Shown here: positions 9,304 to 18,004 of the stretch, one piece after another
Layout of the letters: each line of letters begins with the position of its first letter
Position numbering within the stretch: position 1 is the stretch's first letter
Assembly: GCF_002968335.2 (NCBI RefSeq)
Contig: NZ_CP134398.1
Coordinates: 744,001-808,000 of the forward strand
Reading direction: 5' to 3'
Origin: Mycobacterium sp. ITM-2016-00316
GTDB taxonomy: Bacteria; Actinomycetota; Actinomycetes; Mycobacteriales; Mycobacteriaceae
DNA length: 64,000 nucleotides
Position numbers and translations under genes: made by a program
The notes under the pieces: model-generated
What the model was told of the DNA's origin: nothing
Database searches by the model: none
What the model saw: the letters and a program-made list of their open reading frames with translations, nothing else

Positions 9304-11565
9304 GTGACACGAATCCTGACCGACTCCGACTACGCACGTGCCGAGCAGCTCCTCGCGCCCTACCGGGCGCGCAAGGTGCCGGGCAGCACGCTGGCACCGC
9401 AGTGGCTTTCCGGCGGCAAGCGGTTCTGGTATCAGGTCGGCACCCGTTACGTGATGGTCGATCCGGCCGCGGGTGGCCGCCGCGCCGCATTCGACCACGA
9501 CCGGTTGGCCGCGGCGCTCTCGGTGGCATCGGGGCATGCGGTGAACGGCGACGACCTGTCGATCTCCGCGGTGACCTTCCGCGGTGATGCGACGCGGTTC
9601 AGCGCATTCGAGAAGACGTGGGAATGGTCTGATGATGCGGGTCTGCGCGAGTCCGATCATGTGACGCCCCGCCCCGGTGAGGTGCCGTCCCCGGATGAGC
9701 AGTGGGTGGCCTTCAGCCGGGGCGGCAACATCTGGGTCCGGCCGGCGGACGGCGGGCAGGAATTCGCGCTCACCGAGGACGCCGAACCGCATTTCGACTA
9801 CGGAGGACTGCCCGAGACCACCGGGGCGAAGGCCTTGATGCGCATTCTCGGCCTGCCTGCCCCCCTGTTCTTCCACTGGTCGCCGGACTCCGCGCGAATC
9901 CTGGTGCAGCGCATCGACCAACGTGATCTGCCGGAGCTGGTGCTCGTCGAATCCACACCGCGCGACGGCGGCCGCCCGGTCGAGCACCGCACCCGCTACA
10001 CGATGCCCGGCGAGGACGCGGTCGCACACATGACGTGGAACGTCGTCGACGTCGCCGATCGTTGCGTGGTCCGCCAACAGGACCCTCCGACGGCGATCAT
10101 GCACAACACGGCGCTCGTCTACGCCTGGTGGACGGGAGGTGGCATCGGGGCGAGCGAAGCGACGGGGAAATATGCCGTGCACTTCCTGCGCCACTCCCGC
10201 GACGCCCGCACCCTCGAGTTGCGCCGCCTCGACCCGGCGACGGGTGCCACGACCACGTTGATCACCGAGACCGGTCAGACGCGCGTCGATCCCGCGGTGC
10301 AACTCGGGGACCCGCAGATGGTGCACGTGCTGGAGTCCGGCGAGATCGTCTGGTGGTCGCAGCGCGACGGCTGGGGCCACCTGTATCTGTACTCGCCCGA
10401 CGGGCAGCGCAGCACCCAGATCACCAAGGGGCCGTGGCTCGTTCGCTCGCTGCTGTGGGTCGACGAGGAACGCAGGCAGCTGTGGTTCATCGCCGGCGGC
10501 CTCGTCGAGGACGATCCCTACATCCGGCAGATCTGCCGGATCGATCTCGACGGTTCCGGATTCACCCGGCTCACCGACGACCACCTCGACCACGACGCCG
10601 TCAGCCCACCCGAGGGCGGCTACATCGTGGATCGGGCATCCTCGTCGAGCGTGGCACCCCGATCGGTGGTGCTCGACGCCGACGGGACGGTGACCGTCGA
10701 GCTCGAATCACCCGGCACGGCGGCGCTGGAAGCCCTCGGCTGGAGCCCGCCCGAGCGCTTCCGCACCACGGCCGCGGACGGCAAGACTCCGATCTACGGT
10801 TTGCTCTGGCGCCCACACGATTTCGACCCGCAACGGCGCTACCCGATCATCGAACACATCTACCCCGGCCCACAGGTCTACCGGGCCGGACCGTCGTTCG
10901 ATCCGCCGCATCAGGGCGAACCGGAGGCGTTCGCGGCACTCGGCTTCGCCGTGGTGGCGATCGACGGACGCGGTAGCGCGGCGCGGGGCAAGGCATTTCA
11001 CGACCATTCCTACGGTGACCTCGGCAACGGTGGCGCCCTGGATGACCATGTCGCGGCGATCCGGGAACTCGGGCACCGGTATCCGTGGCTGGACACCGGA
11101 CGGGTCGGGATCACCGGCCAGTCCGCCGGCGCCTTCGCCGCCGCGCGTGCGGTGCTGATGTATCCCGAGGCCTACCATGTGGCGGTCGCGACATCGGGTA
11201 ACCACGACAACAACATCAACCTCGCAATGTGGGCCGAGCACTATCACGGCGATCTCAGCGAGGAAGGCAGGCGTGCCATCTCGAATGCCACGCTGGCCGG
11301 CAATCTCACCGGCAAACTGCTGCTCATCCACGGTGAGCTCGACGACAACGCGCACCCGTACATGACGATGCGGCTCGTCGACGCACTCATCAAGGCCGAC
11401 AAGGATTTCGACCTGATCATGATCCCCGGCGCCGAGCACGCGCTCATCGGCGCCCAGCACTACTTCCTACGCCGCACCTGGGACTATTTCGTGCGGCACC
11501 TGCACGGTACCGAACCGCCTCGCCACCGGCTGGCGCCGCTGCCGCTACCGGCCCTGGGTGGTTGA
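9304..11565 (+). CDS. S9 family (prolyl oligopeptidase/DPP-IV-like) serine peptidase
   Basis: 753 residues. An N-terminal beta-propeller (about 1-480, including a DPPIV-type region with repeated W and G residues) precedes an alpha/beta-hydrolase domain. The nucleophile is S607 in GQSAGAF, with likely acid D680/D681 in HGELDDN and base H712 in PGAEHAL. Such enzymes cleave peptides after proline or alanine. GTG at 9304 was chosen because the promoter places its -10 six bases upstream; alternative GTG/TTG codons at 9289-9294 lie in or before that -10. Residues about 282-288 are encoded by a short DNA repeat also found upstream of menA. No signal peptide is visible. Confidence 0.9.
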   Translation: MTRILTDSDYARAEQLLAPYRARKVPGSTLAPQWLSGGKRFWYQVGTRYVMVDPAAGGRRAAFDHDRLAAALSVASGHAVNGDDLSISAVTFRGDATRFSAFEKTWEWSDDAGLRESDHVTPRPGEVPSPDEQWVAFSRGGNIWVRPADGGQEFALTEDAEPHFDYGGLPETTGAKALMRILGLPAPLFFHWSPDSARILVQRIDQRDLPELVLVESTPRDGGRPVEHRTRYTMPGEDAVAHMTWNVVDVADRCVVRQQDPPTAIMHNTALVYAWWTGGGIGASEATGKYAVHFLRHSRDARTLELRRLDPATGATTTLITETGQTRVDPAVQLGDPQMVHVLESGEIVWWSQRDGWGHLYLYSPDGQRSTQITKGPWLVRSLLWVDEERRQLWFIAGGLVEDDPYIRQICRIDLDGSGFTRLTDDHLDHDAVSPPEGGYIVDRASSSSVAPRSVVLDADGTVTVELESPGTAALEALGWSPPERFRTTAADGKTPIYGLLWRPHDFDPQRRYPIIEHIYPGPQVYRAGPSFDPPHQGEPEAFAALGFAVVAIDGRGSAARGKAFHDHSYGDLGNGGALDDHVAAIRELGHRYPWLDTGRVGITGQSAGAFAAARAVLMYPEAYHVAVATSGNHDNNINLAMWAEHYHGDLSEEGRRAISNATLAGNLTGKLLLIHGELDDNAHPYMTMRLVDALIKADKDFDLIMIPGAEHALIGAQHYFLRRTWDYFVRHLHGTEPPRHRLAPLPLPALGG
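10147..10167. repeat. short dispersed repeat, copy 1 (inside S9 peptidase gene)
   Basis: A 21-bp sequence with core GAGCGAAGCGACGGG (10152-10166), identical over all 21 bp to 14862-14882 upstream of menA; the core is 14/15 identical to 34078-34092. Here it is in frame and encodes roughly GASEATG. Confidence 0.6.
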
Positions 11566-12285
11566 AGCTCGCAGAATTTCGCCGGCCCGGCGCAGCACGT
11601 CGAGCTGTGCCGGGTTGTAGAGATCGGCCATGGCAGCGTCGATCGCCTTCTCGGCGAAACGCGCCCCACGCGGGGCGTCGGAACGGGCTTCGGTGAGCCC
11701 GGGGTGGGCCTCTCGGACCGCCCGGATGTGCGGGGCCAGGCGCTCGGCGAGGTCCTTGCGGGTCGCCTCATCGGCATCGGAGGGAAGGTGGTCCAGTTCC
11801 ACGGCGGCCGGATCTTCCGGGGTGTCACGCATCATGTCCGCGTAGGCCTGCCTGCCGCGGGGTCCCAGCACCCGGCTCAGCACGACGATCAGCTTGCGAT
11901 CCGCGTCGGTCATCTTGGCGACCGCGTCCGGTGCCGCGAAATCGGGCGGCAGATCGGTGGGCGCCGAGTTGGTCAGCAGTTCGGCCAGTTCGCCGCGGGC
12001 CCGCTGCAGCCGGTCGATGGTCGTGGCCAGTTCCGCGTCCAGTTCACGCAGCGCCTGTTCGGGATGGTCGTCGTCGTCGCCCAGCGCCGCGATCTGCGGC
12101 AGCGAGAACCCGAGATCGACGAGTCGTTTGATGCGCACCAACCGGACCAGGTGCGCAACCCCGTACTGCTTGTAGCCGTTGGATCGCCGATCGGGCTCGG
12201 GAAGCAGGCCGACCTGGTGGTAGTGCCGGACGGCCCGCAGGCTGGTGCCGGCGAGTTCGGCGATTTCACGGGTGCTCCACGCCAT
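11545..12285 (-). CDS. MerR-family transcriptional regulator
   Basis: 246 residues. The N-terminus (STREIAELAGTSLRAVRHYHQVGLL, then YGVAHLVRLVRIKRLVDLGFSL) is a canonical MerR winged helix with the wing and hinge. A long dimerisation helix and a C-terminal helical domain of about 150 residues follow, with no metal-binding cysteines, so it probably senses an organic molecule or stress. It converges with the S9 peptidase (21-nt overlap) and diverges from the DUF3159-like membrane gene. Both neighbours carry the same MerR-type promoter dyad, so they are its likely targets. Confidence 0.9.
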   Translation of the reverse strand: MAWSTREIAELAGTSLRAVRHYHQVGLLPEPDRRSNGYKQYGVAHLVRLVRIKRLVDLGFSLPQIAALGDDDDHPEQALRELDAELATTIDRLQRARGELAELLTNSAPTDLPPDFAAPDAVAKMTDADRKLIVVLSRVLGPRGRQAYADMMRDTPEDPAAVELDHLPSDADEATRKDLAERLAPHIRAVREAHPGLTEARSDAPRGARFAEKAIDAAMADLYNPAQLDVLRRAGEILRASTTQGR

Positions 12286-12312
12286 GGGTCCATCTTGGCC
12301 CAGGGCCCCGAC

Positions 12313-12349
12313 TTGACTGTGCCGTTACGTCCGAGTGTCCGATGTGGAT
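12313..12349 (+). promoter_or_regulatory. MerR-type promoter/operator of the membrane protein gene
   Basis: TTGACT (12313-12318), a 19-bp spacer and TCCGAT (12338-12343), with a dyad ACT-N4-CG-N3-CG-N4-AGT at 12316-12336. It matches the element at 9267-9303 almost base for base. The outer arms differ (ACC/GGT there, ACT/AGT here) but remain self-complementary. The ATG follows six bases after the -10. Confidence 0.78.
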
Positions 12350-13036
12350 ATGAACAAACCTCAACCGACCGTGCTGGAGAGGGTGGGCGGTATCTCGGGG
12401 CTGGTGTACGCCGCCATCCCCACCTTCGCCTACGTCATCGTCAACGCGATCGCCGGACTCACCGTGGCAGTGGTGGTCGCCGTCGGCGTCAGCGCGGCAC
12501 TGATCGTGGTGCGCCGGATGCGCGGCGAACCGATCCAGCCTGCGGTGTCCGGACTGCTCGGTGTCGTCTTCGCCGCCCTGATCGCGTACTTCACCGGATC
12601 AGCGGAGAACTACTTCCTGCCGGGGATCTGGTCGAGCCTGGCCATGACGACGGTCTTTGCGGTATCCATCCTGATTCGTAGGCCGTTGATCGGGGTGATC
12701 TGGAACCTGCTACGCAGCGGTGGACCCGCCCCGGTCTGGCACGCCGACAAGGTGGTGCGGCGTGGATTCGACATCGCGACGCTGGCGTTCGTGGTCATGT
12801 TCGCGACCAAATTCACTGTCCAGCAATGGCTTTACGATGGCGGCCACACCGGCTGGCTGGCGGTCGCGCGGATCGGCATGGGGTATCCGCTGCTCGCGGT
12901 GGCGCTGCTGGTGGTGTTCTGGGCGGTCCGGCGGGCGAACCGGCGATCGGTCACCGTGGTCGAGGAGCGCGAACCCCCGCTGCCGACCACGCTGGCCCCG
13001 GCGGCAATGCGGTCGGAGTGCTCGGGCCGAGATTGA
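12350..13036 (+). CDS. DUF3159-like integral membrane protein
   Basis: 228 residues with about six transmembrane helices, a conserved-looking FTGSAENYFLPGIW loop and a C-terminal cytosolic basic tail. The pattern resembles the actinobacterial DUF3159 family, whose function is unknown. The ATG at 12350 was chosen because the MerR-type promoter would start transcription at this base, making the message leaderless; the upstream GTG overlaps the operator. It is divergent from the merR gene. Confidence 0.8.
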   Translation: MNKPQPTVLERVGGISGLVYAAIPTFAYVIVNAIAGLTVAVVVAVGVSAALIVVRRMRGEPIQPAVSGLLGVVFAALIAYFTGSAENYFLPGIWSSLAMTTVFAVSILIRRPLIGVIWNLLRSGGPAPVWHADKVVRRGFDIATLAFVVMFATKFTVQQWLYDGGHTGWLAVARIGMGYPLLAVALLVVFWAVRRANRRSVTVVEEREPPLPTTLAPAAMRSECSGRD

Positions 13037-13141
13037 CCTCACGGCCGTGATTCGGGGCAGTTCCGGCGAGATCACGACCCTCAGATCGATCTCGCACCGA
13101 GGGTTGTGGGACGGGGCTTCCGATGCCCTTGTCAACCAACC

Positions 13142-13179
13142 TTGACACGCACACTCCGTCAAGTTAACTTGACGGAGTG
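13142..13179 (+). promoter_or_regulatory. promoter with perfect 28-bp palindromic operator
   Basis: TTGACA (13142-13147) and TAACTT (13165-13170) are 17 bp apart. A perfect 28-bp palindrome at 13152-13179 (arms CACTCCGTCAAGTT and its complement) covers the -10, the predicted transcription start and the GTG at 13177. A third CTTGAC half-site lies at 13141-13146. This layout suggests tight autorepression by the encoded HTH protein. Confidence 0.8.
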
Positions 13180-13389
13180 AGTGATGCCGTCGACCTCGCG
13201 CCGGAGCTCGCCAGTGCCGACCCCGCGGTCGGTTTGCGAGCCGTCCACGCGCTCAAGCGATTACAGGAACAGCTAGAAGCCGTGCATGTCGCCAACGCGC
13301 GTGAGCGGGGCTGGAGCTGGCAGGCGATCGCCGAAGCGCTGGGTGTGAGTCGGCAAGCCGTGCATCAGAAGTACAACCGGAGGCGTTGA
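13177..13389 (+). CDS. small helix-turn-helix DNA-binding protein, 70 aa
   Basis: 70 residues. An N-terminal helix (GLRAVHALKRLQEQLEAVHVANARERG) leads to a C-terminal HTH with WQAIAEALGVSRQAVHQKYNRRR, in which SRQAVHQK is the recognition helix. There is no ligand domain, so regulation probably comes from its partner, the ClpC-N-domain protein encoded 2 nt downstream. The GTG start lies inside the palindromic operator and six bases after the -10, so the transcript is likely leaderless. Confidence 0.85.
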   Translation: MSDAVDLAPELASADPAVGLRAVHALKRLQEQLEAVHVANARERGWSWQAIAEALGVSRQAVHQKYNRRR

Positions 13390-13391
13390 CC

Positions 13392-13937
13392 ATGTTCGAA
13401 CGTTTCAGTCGCACCGCGCGGGTTGCCGTGGTGCTGGCGCAGGAGGAGGCGAGGGATCTCGGCAGCGACGACATCGGGCCCGAGCATCTGCTGATCGCTG
13501 TGCTGCAGGCGGCGGGAAGCGGTCTCAACGCGCTGCTCGCCGGCTATGGGCTGACGGCGACAGCGGTCCGGTCGCGACTGGCGGCGAACACGCTGGATGA
13601 CGCGGATTCCGAAGCGTTGCGCACCATCGGCATCGATCTGAAGGCGGTGCGGGACAGTGTGGCCCGATCCTTCGGCGACGACGCGCTGGACAACGCGTTG
13701 ACCAGGTCCGGGCGCCGGCGGCGCAGACATCTGCCGTTCACCCGCGCGGCCAAGAAGACGCTCGAGCTGTCGCTGCGGGAAGCGGTGGCGCACAAGGACA
13801 CCGTCATCGGATGTGAGCACTTGCTGCTGGGTATCATCCGGTGCGGCGATCCGCGGGCCGCCGAAGTGCTAGGTGCGCACGTAGGGCCTGCGGCGCTGCA
13901 CGCCGAAATCGTCGCCCTGCTCGACGCGGCGGCTTAA
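13392..13937 (+). CDS. Clp N-terminal-domain protein without ATPase modules
   Basis: 181 residues holding two Clp_N-like repeats, about 3-70 ([17 protein letters not shown]) and 115-180 ([14 protein letters not shown]), and no AAA+ module. Such proteins resemble ClpC2 of mycobacteria, which mimics the ClpC1 N-domain. It may bind ClpC1 clients, adaptors or N-domain-targeting antibiotics and pass the signal to the HTH protein upstream. That is inference; what is seen is the domain and the two-gene operon. A TTG at 13386 is an alternative start overlapping the HTH stop. Confidence 0.85.
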   Translation: MFERFSRTARVAVVLAQEEARDLGSDDIGPEHLLIAVLQAAGSGLNALLAGYGLTATAVRSRLAANTLDDADSEALRTIGIDLKAVRDSVARSFGDDALDNALTRSGRRRRRHLPFTRAAKKTLELSLREAVAHKDTVIGCEHLLLGIIRCGDPRAAEVLGAHVGPAALHAEIVALLDAAA

Positions 13938-14812
13938 CCGAACGTCAGCGCCAGTGCGACCGCCGCCGCCCACACCAGCATGGTGAGGCCGGTGTCGCGC
14001 AGCACGGGAATGAGTTCCCGGCCGCCCAGTCCGCGCCGCACCGGCCCGGCCGCGCGCAGCGCCAACGGCAGCGCCAGCAGCCCGGCCGCGGTCCACGGCG
14101 TGGCCGCCATGAGCACTAGTGTCAGCGCGAAGGCCATCATCAGTAGACCGACATAGAGGACCCGGGTCTTCGCATCGCCGAGGCGGACGGCCAGCGTGAT
14201 CTTTCCGGAGTCGGTGTCGGTGGGAATATCTCGTAAGTTGTTGGCCACCAGCACCGCCGAGGACAGCGAGCCCATCGCGACCGCCATGGCCAGGCCCACC
14301 CAGTCCACCCGCAGCGCCTGGGTGTACTGCGTGCCCAGCACCGCGACCAGCCCGAAGAACACGAACACGGCGACCTCGCCCAAACCGCGGTAGCCGTACG
14401 GTTTGGCGCCGCCGGTGTAGAGCCAGGCGCCCGCGATGCAGGCGGCGCCGATGGCGATCAACCAGGGTTGGCTGACGATCGCCAGGGCCAGTCCGGCCCC
14501 GGCGCCCACCAGCAGGCTCACCAGCGCCGCGGTCAGCACCGCGCGCGGGGAGGCCACCTTGGAACCGACCAATCGCAGCGGCCCACTGCGCACATCGTCG
14601 GTGCCCCGGATGCCGTCGGAGTAGTCGTTGGCGTAGTTCACCCCGACGATCAGGGCCAGCGACACCACCAGCGCGAGCAGCGCTTTCCACCACACGGCCG
14701 CACCGAGCCACGCCGCCGCGCCGGTGCCGGCGATGACGGGCGCGACCGCGTTCGGGAGGGTGCGCGGACGGGCGCCCTCGATCCACTGCGCAACGGTAGC
14801 CACGCGCGCCAT
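13934..14812 (-). CDS. menA: 1,4-dihydroxy-2-naphthoate polyprenyltransferase
   Basis: 292 residues and about eight or nine transmembrane helices. A UbiA-type Asp-rich motif is seen in [16 protein letters not shown], with a second in the region around [14 protein letters not shown]. MenA attaches the polyprenyl chain to DHNA to give demethylmenaquinone in the plasma membrane. The ATG at 14812 gives the family N-terminus ([17 protein letters not shown] follows). It converges on the Clp_N gene with a 4-nt overlap. Other men genes are dispersed in this window. Confidence 0.95.
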   Translation of the reverse strand: MARVATVAQWIEGARPRTLPNAVAPVIAGTGAAAWLGAAVWWKALLALVVSLALIVGVNYANDYSDGIRGTDDVRSGPLRLVGSKVASPRAVLTAALVSLLVGAGAGLALAIVSQPWLIAIGAACIAGAWLYTGGAKPYGYRGLGEVAVFVFFGLVAVLGTQYTQALRVDWVGLAMAVAMGSLSSAVLVANNLRDIPTDTDSGKITLAVRLGDAKTRVLYVGLLMMAFALTLVLMAATPWTAAGLLALPLALRAAGPVRRGLGGRELIPVLRDTGLTMLVWAAAVALALTFG

Positions 14813-14861
14813 CGTTGCATGCGCCTTGCGGGGGTGGCCGACGCGACGGGCAAGAAACCCG

Positions 14862-14882
14862 GGGGCGAGCGAAGCGACGGGG
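14862..14882. repeat. short dispersed repeat, copy 2 (upstream of menA)
   Basis: Identical over 21 bp to 10147-10167, core GAGCGAAGCGACGGG at 14867-14881. It lies between the divergent menA and the 73-aa gene, next to a short inverted repeat CCTGC..GCAGG. Confidence 0.6.
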
Positions 14883-14953
14883 GAAGAACCTGCCTGAGCA
14901 GGCGTGACGCGGCGCACCTTGTCACATCGTGCGGTCCGCATGAGACTGAGCAC

Positions 14954-15175
14954 ATGACTGACCGACTCAGCAAGAGCGAAATCACCAAGGACGCCCTGCA
15001 GGAGGGTGTGGAGACCGTGGCATCCACGGTGGGCGAGGTCGCGACCATCATCACGACCGCGGTCAAGGATGTGGCCAACGCGATCGGTGGGCTGGCCACC
15101 GATGCCTTCGCCATTCGCGATGCCGCCCGCCAAGCCGCTGAACGGGCCGAACTGGACGGGCAGCCCGACGCCTGA
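14954..15175 (+). CDS. small helical hypothetical protein, 73 aa
   Basis: 73 residues, one long amphipathic Ala/Val/Thr-rich helix (about residues 10-65) and a hydrophilic end. There is no signal peptide and no true transmembrane segment, although it could associate with membranes. Its TGA overlaps the ATG of mtnP, so the two are translationally coupled. No family is recognised. Confidence 0.65.
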   Translation: MTDRLSKSEITKDALQEGVETVASTVGEVATIITTAVKDVANAIGGLATDAFAIRDAARQAAERAELDGQPDA

Positions 15176-15951
15176 TGCTCGGCGTCATCGGAGGTAGCGG
15201 CTTCTACACCTTCTTCGGTCCGGACGCCCGAACCATCAACCTGGACACCCCCTACGGAGCGCCGAGTGCGGCGATCACCGTCGGCTCCGTCGCCGGCCAC
15301 GATGTCGCGTTTCTGCCGCGACACGGGCTCAACCACGAGTTCTCGCCCCACACGGTGCCCTACCGGGCGAACATGTGGGCGTTGCGGGCACTCGGGGTGC
15401 GGCGCATCTTCGCGCCGTGCGCCGTCGGCAGCCTGACCCCGGCGCTGGGACCGGGCGCCATCGTGGTCCCCGACCAGCTCGTGGACCGGACCAGCAGCCG
15501 TGCGGACACCTACTTCGACTCCGGCGGCATCCACGTCGGGTTCGCCGACCCGTACTGCCCGACGCTGCGGGCCGCGGCAGCGGAGCTGCCCTCGGTGATC
15601 GACGGCGGCACCATGGTCGTCATCCAGGGGCCGCGGTTCTCGACCCGCGCCGAGAGCCGGTGGTGGGCCGCGCAGGGCTTCGCGTTGGTGAACATGACCG
15701 GCTACCCGGAGTCGGTGCTCGCTCGTGAGCTTGAAATGTGTTATGCCGCAATTGCTTTGGTGACAGATCTGGATGCCGGCGTGGAGGCGGGTGCGGGCGT
15801 GCGTGCGGTCGACGTGTTCGCCGAGTTCGAACGCAACATCGCAGGCTTCAAACAGCTGGTGCACGAGGCCATCGCGGGAGTCGCAGCCGAACGCACCTGT
15901 ACGCACTGCCTGGCACACGAAGGCGTCACGCTGCCGTTCGAACTGCCGTGA
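15175..15951 (+). CDS. mtnP: S-methyl-5'-thioadenosine phosphorylase
   Basis: 258 residues. The purine nucleoside phosphorylase type 2 pattern is present: [11 protein letters not shown] at the N-terminus, the phosphate-binding RHG (PRHGLNHEF), and the substrate segment [18 protein letters not shown]. It splits methylthioadenosine, produced by polyamine and SAM metabolism, into adenine and methylthioribose-1-phosphate in the cytosol. It is the counterpart of Rv0535. The start overlaps the upstream 73-aa gene and the end overlaps the epimerase gene (GTGA). Confidence 0.93.
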   Translation: MLGVIGGSGFYTFFGPDARTINLDTPYGAPSAAITVGSVAGHDVAFLPRHGLNHEFSPHTVPYRANMWALRALGVRRIFAPCAVGSLTPALGPGAIVVPDQLVDRTSSRADTYFDSGGIHVGFADPYCPTLRAAAAELPSVIDGGTMVVIQGPRFSTRAESRWWAAQGFALVNMTGYPESVLARELEMCYAAIALVTDLDAGVEAGAGVRAVDVFAEFERNIAGFKQLVHEAIAGVAAERTCTHCLAHEGVTLPFELP

Positions 15952-16979
15952 GGGTGCTGCTCACCGGCGCCGCCGGGTTCATCGGCAGCCGGATCTGGGC
16001 GCGGTTGGCCGACGCGGGTCACGACGTCGTCGCTGTCGACGTCATGCTGCCCGCCGCCCATCGCGACGGTGCCGAGCCGCCCCCGCACTGCCGGCTGCTC
16101 GATATCCGCGACACCGACGCCGTGGCAGGTCTGCTCGACGGCGTCGACGTCGTCTGTCACCAGGCGGCGGTGGTCGGTGCCGGCGTCAACGCCGCGGATG
16201 CACCGTCCTACGGCAGCCACAACGACTACGGCACCACGGTGCTGCTCGCCGCGATGTTCGCCGCGGGTTGCTCGCGGCTGGTGCTGGCCTCCTCGATGGT
16301 GGTGTACGGGCAGGGCGGCTACGACTGCCCCGAACACGGACCCGTCGAACCGCTGCCACGCAGCCGCGCCGATCTCGACAGCGGTGTCTTCGACCACCGC
16401 TGTCCGATCGGCGGTGAGCCACTGCAGTGGCGGCTGGTCGGCGAGGACGCGCCGTTGAAGCCACGCAGCCTGTACGCGGCCAGCAAGACCGCCCAGGAGC
16501 ACTACGCCCTGGCGTTCAACGATTCGGTGGGTGGTTCGGTCGTCGCGCTGCGCTACCACAACGTGTATGGCCCGGGGATGCCGCGCGACACCCCGTACTC
16601 GGGGGTGGCGGCGATCTTCCGCTCGCAGCTCGAGGCGGGCGGCGTGCCCAAGGTGTACGAGGACGGCGGGCAGATGCGCGACTTCGTGCACGTCGACGAT
16701 GTGGCGGCGGCCAACGTCGCGGCGGTCGAGGCGAACCTCGGCGGATTCACCGCGTTCAACGTCAGTTCGGGCAGGCCGGTGTCGATCCTCGACGTCGCCA
16801 CCCGGCTCAGCGAAGCGCGCAACGCGCCCGCCCCGGTGGTCACCGGGCAGTACCGCAACGGGGATGTCCGCCATATCGTCGCCGACCCGGCGCGGGCCGC
16901 CGAGCTGCTGGGCTTCCGCGCGGCGGTGGACCCGCACGATGGCCTGGCCGAGTTCGCGTTCGCGCCGCTGCGGGATTAG
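15948..16979 (+). CDS. NAD-dependent sugar epimerase/dehydratase (extended SDR)
   Basis: 343 residues. The Rossmann motif TGAAGFIGSR is at residues 6-15 and the catalytic YAASK places Y176 and K180. C-terminal elements typical of nucleotide-sugar SDRs (RYHNVYGPGMPRDTPYSG) are present. It probably epimerises or dehydrates a nucleotide sugar for cell-envelope glycans; the substrate is unknown. The GTG at 15948 overlaps the mtnP stop. It converges with the histidine kinase (4-nt overlap). It is the positional counterpart of the galE-like gene Rv0536. Confidence 0.9.
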   Translation: MRVLLTGAAGFIGSRIWARLADAGHDVVAVDVMLPAAHRDGAEPPPHCRLLDIRDTDAVAGLLDGVDVVCHQAAVVGAGVNAADAPSYGSHNDYGTTVLLAAMFAAGCSRLVLASSMVVYGQGGYDCPEHGPVEPLPRSRADLDSGVFDHRCPIGGEPLQWRLVGEDAPLKPRSLYAASKTAQEHYALAFNDSVGGSVVALRYHNVYGPGMPRDTPYSGVAAIFRSQLEAGGVPKVYEDGGQMRDFVHVDDVAAANVAAVEANLGGFTAFNVSSGRPVSILDVATRLSEARNAPAPVVTGQYRNGDVRHIVADPARAAELLGFRAAVDPHDGLAEFAFAPLRD

Positions 16980-18004
16980 CCCGAGAGCGGCAGCCGCACC
17001 TCGAACCGGGCACCGGAGTCCAGATTGCGGGCGGTCAGCGATCCGCCGTGCGCCTGTACCAGGCCCGCGGCGATCGCCAGGCCCAGGCCCGAGCCGCTGG
17101 GCAGCGTCGAATCCGCGCGTGGCACACGGCCATTGGAGCCGCGGTACGCGACGTCGAAAACTCGCGGCAGATCGTTCTCGTCGATGCCGACCCCGGTGTC
17201 ATCGACCCGGGTCCAGGCGTGCCCACCATCGGAGCCGACCGCCAGCGTGACGCTGCCACCCTCGGGCGTGTGAGCGATCGCGTTGGCCACCAGATTCGAC
17301 AGCACCCGCACCAGGGAACGATCGCTGCCCACGATGCGCACCGGCTGTTCGGTCAGCTCCGCGCGTAGCATCACTCCGGCCCGCTGCGCGGGAATGCGGT
17401 GTGCGGCAAGGACATCGTCGACCACCTCGTCGAGTGCCACCGGTTCGTGGGTCGGGGCCACCGCGCCGGCATTGATCTTCGACATCTCGAACAGGTCATC
17501 GACCATATCGGCGAGCCGGATCGATTCCTGTTCGATGTGTTTGGCCTGGATGCGCACCTCGTCATCGGTGACGACGCCGTCGGCGATGGCCTCGGAGACG
17601 GCCCGGATCCCCGCCAGCGGCGTGCGCAGGTCATGGCTGACGAAGGCCACCAGTCGGCGCCGGGACTGTTCGGCAGCCCGCTCCGAATCGCGGATCTCCT
17701 GCTCCCACACGGTCCGCCGGGCCTGGTAGCGGGCCAGCATGACGGCGGCCGGGATCGTCACCACCGAGACGATCACCAGCACGACGGCGATCTGTTCGAA
17801 GGTTTCGGTGATCATGAACCCGCTGGCGCCCAGTACACCGGTGAAGGTGGCCAGCGTGGGGATGAGCACCAGCGCCACCATGCTGACCGCCAGCGACCAG
17901 GACCGCGCGACCCGGATCACGACCGCCCCGGCCGCCACCACCGGCAGCGAGCAGGCCAGTGCCCACCCGGCGATCTCCCAGAGGTCGGTCAATGTGTGCT
18001 CCAC
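16976..18004 (-). CDS. sensor histidine kinase
   Basis: 342 residues. About four transmembrane helices occupy the first 90 residues, with almost no extracytoplasmic domain. A short coiled linker precedes the HisKA domain with phospho-acceptor H124 in FVSHDLRTPLAG and an HATPase domain (N box NLVANAIAHTPEGG, G boxes DDTGVGIDENDLPRVF and GSGLGLAIA). The compact membrane-buried sensor suggests detection of membrane state. It overlaps the end of the response regulator gene upstream in the same operon. A GTG at 18022 is an alternative start. Confidence 0.92.
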   Translation of the reverse strand: MEHTLTDLWEIAGWALACSLPVVAAGAVVIRVARSWSLAVSMVALVLIPTLATFTGVLGASGFMITETFEQIAVVLVIVSVVTIPAAVMLARYQARRTVWEQEIRDSERAAEQSRRRLVAFVSHDLRTPLAGIRAVSEAIADGVVTDDEVRIQAKHIEQESIRLADMVDDLFEMSKINAGAVAPTHEPVALDEVVDDVLAAHRIPAQRAGVMLRAELTEQPVRIVGSDRSLVRVLSNLVANAIAHTPEGGSVTLAVGSDGGHAWTRVDDTGVGIDENDLPRVFDVAYRGSNGRVPRADSTLPSGSGLGLAIAAGLVQAHGGSLTARNLDSGARFEVRLPLSG

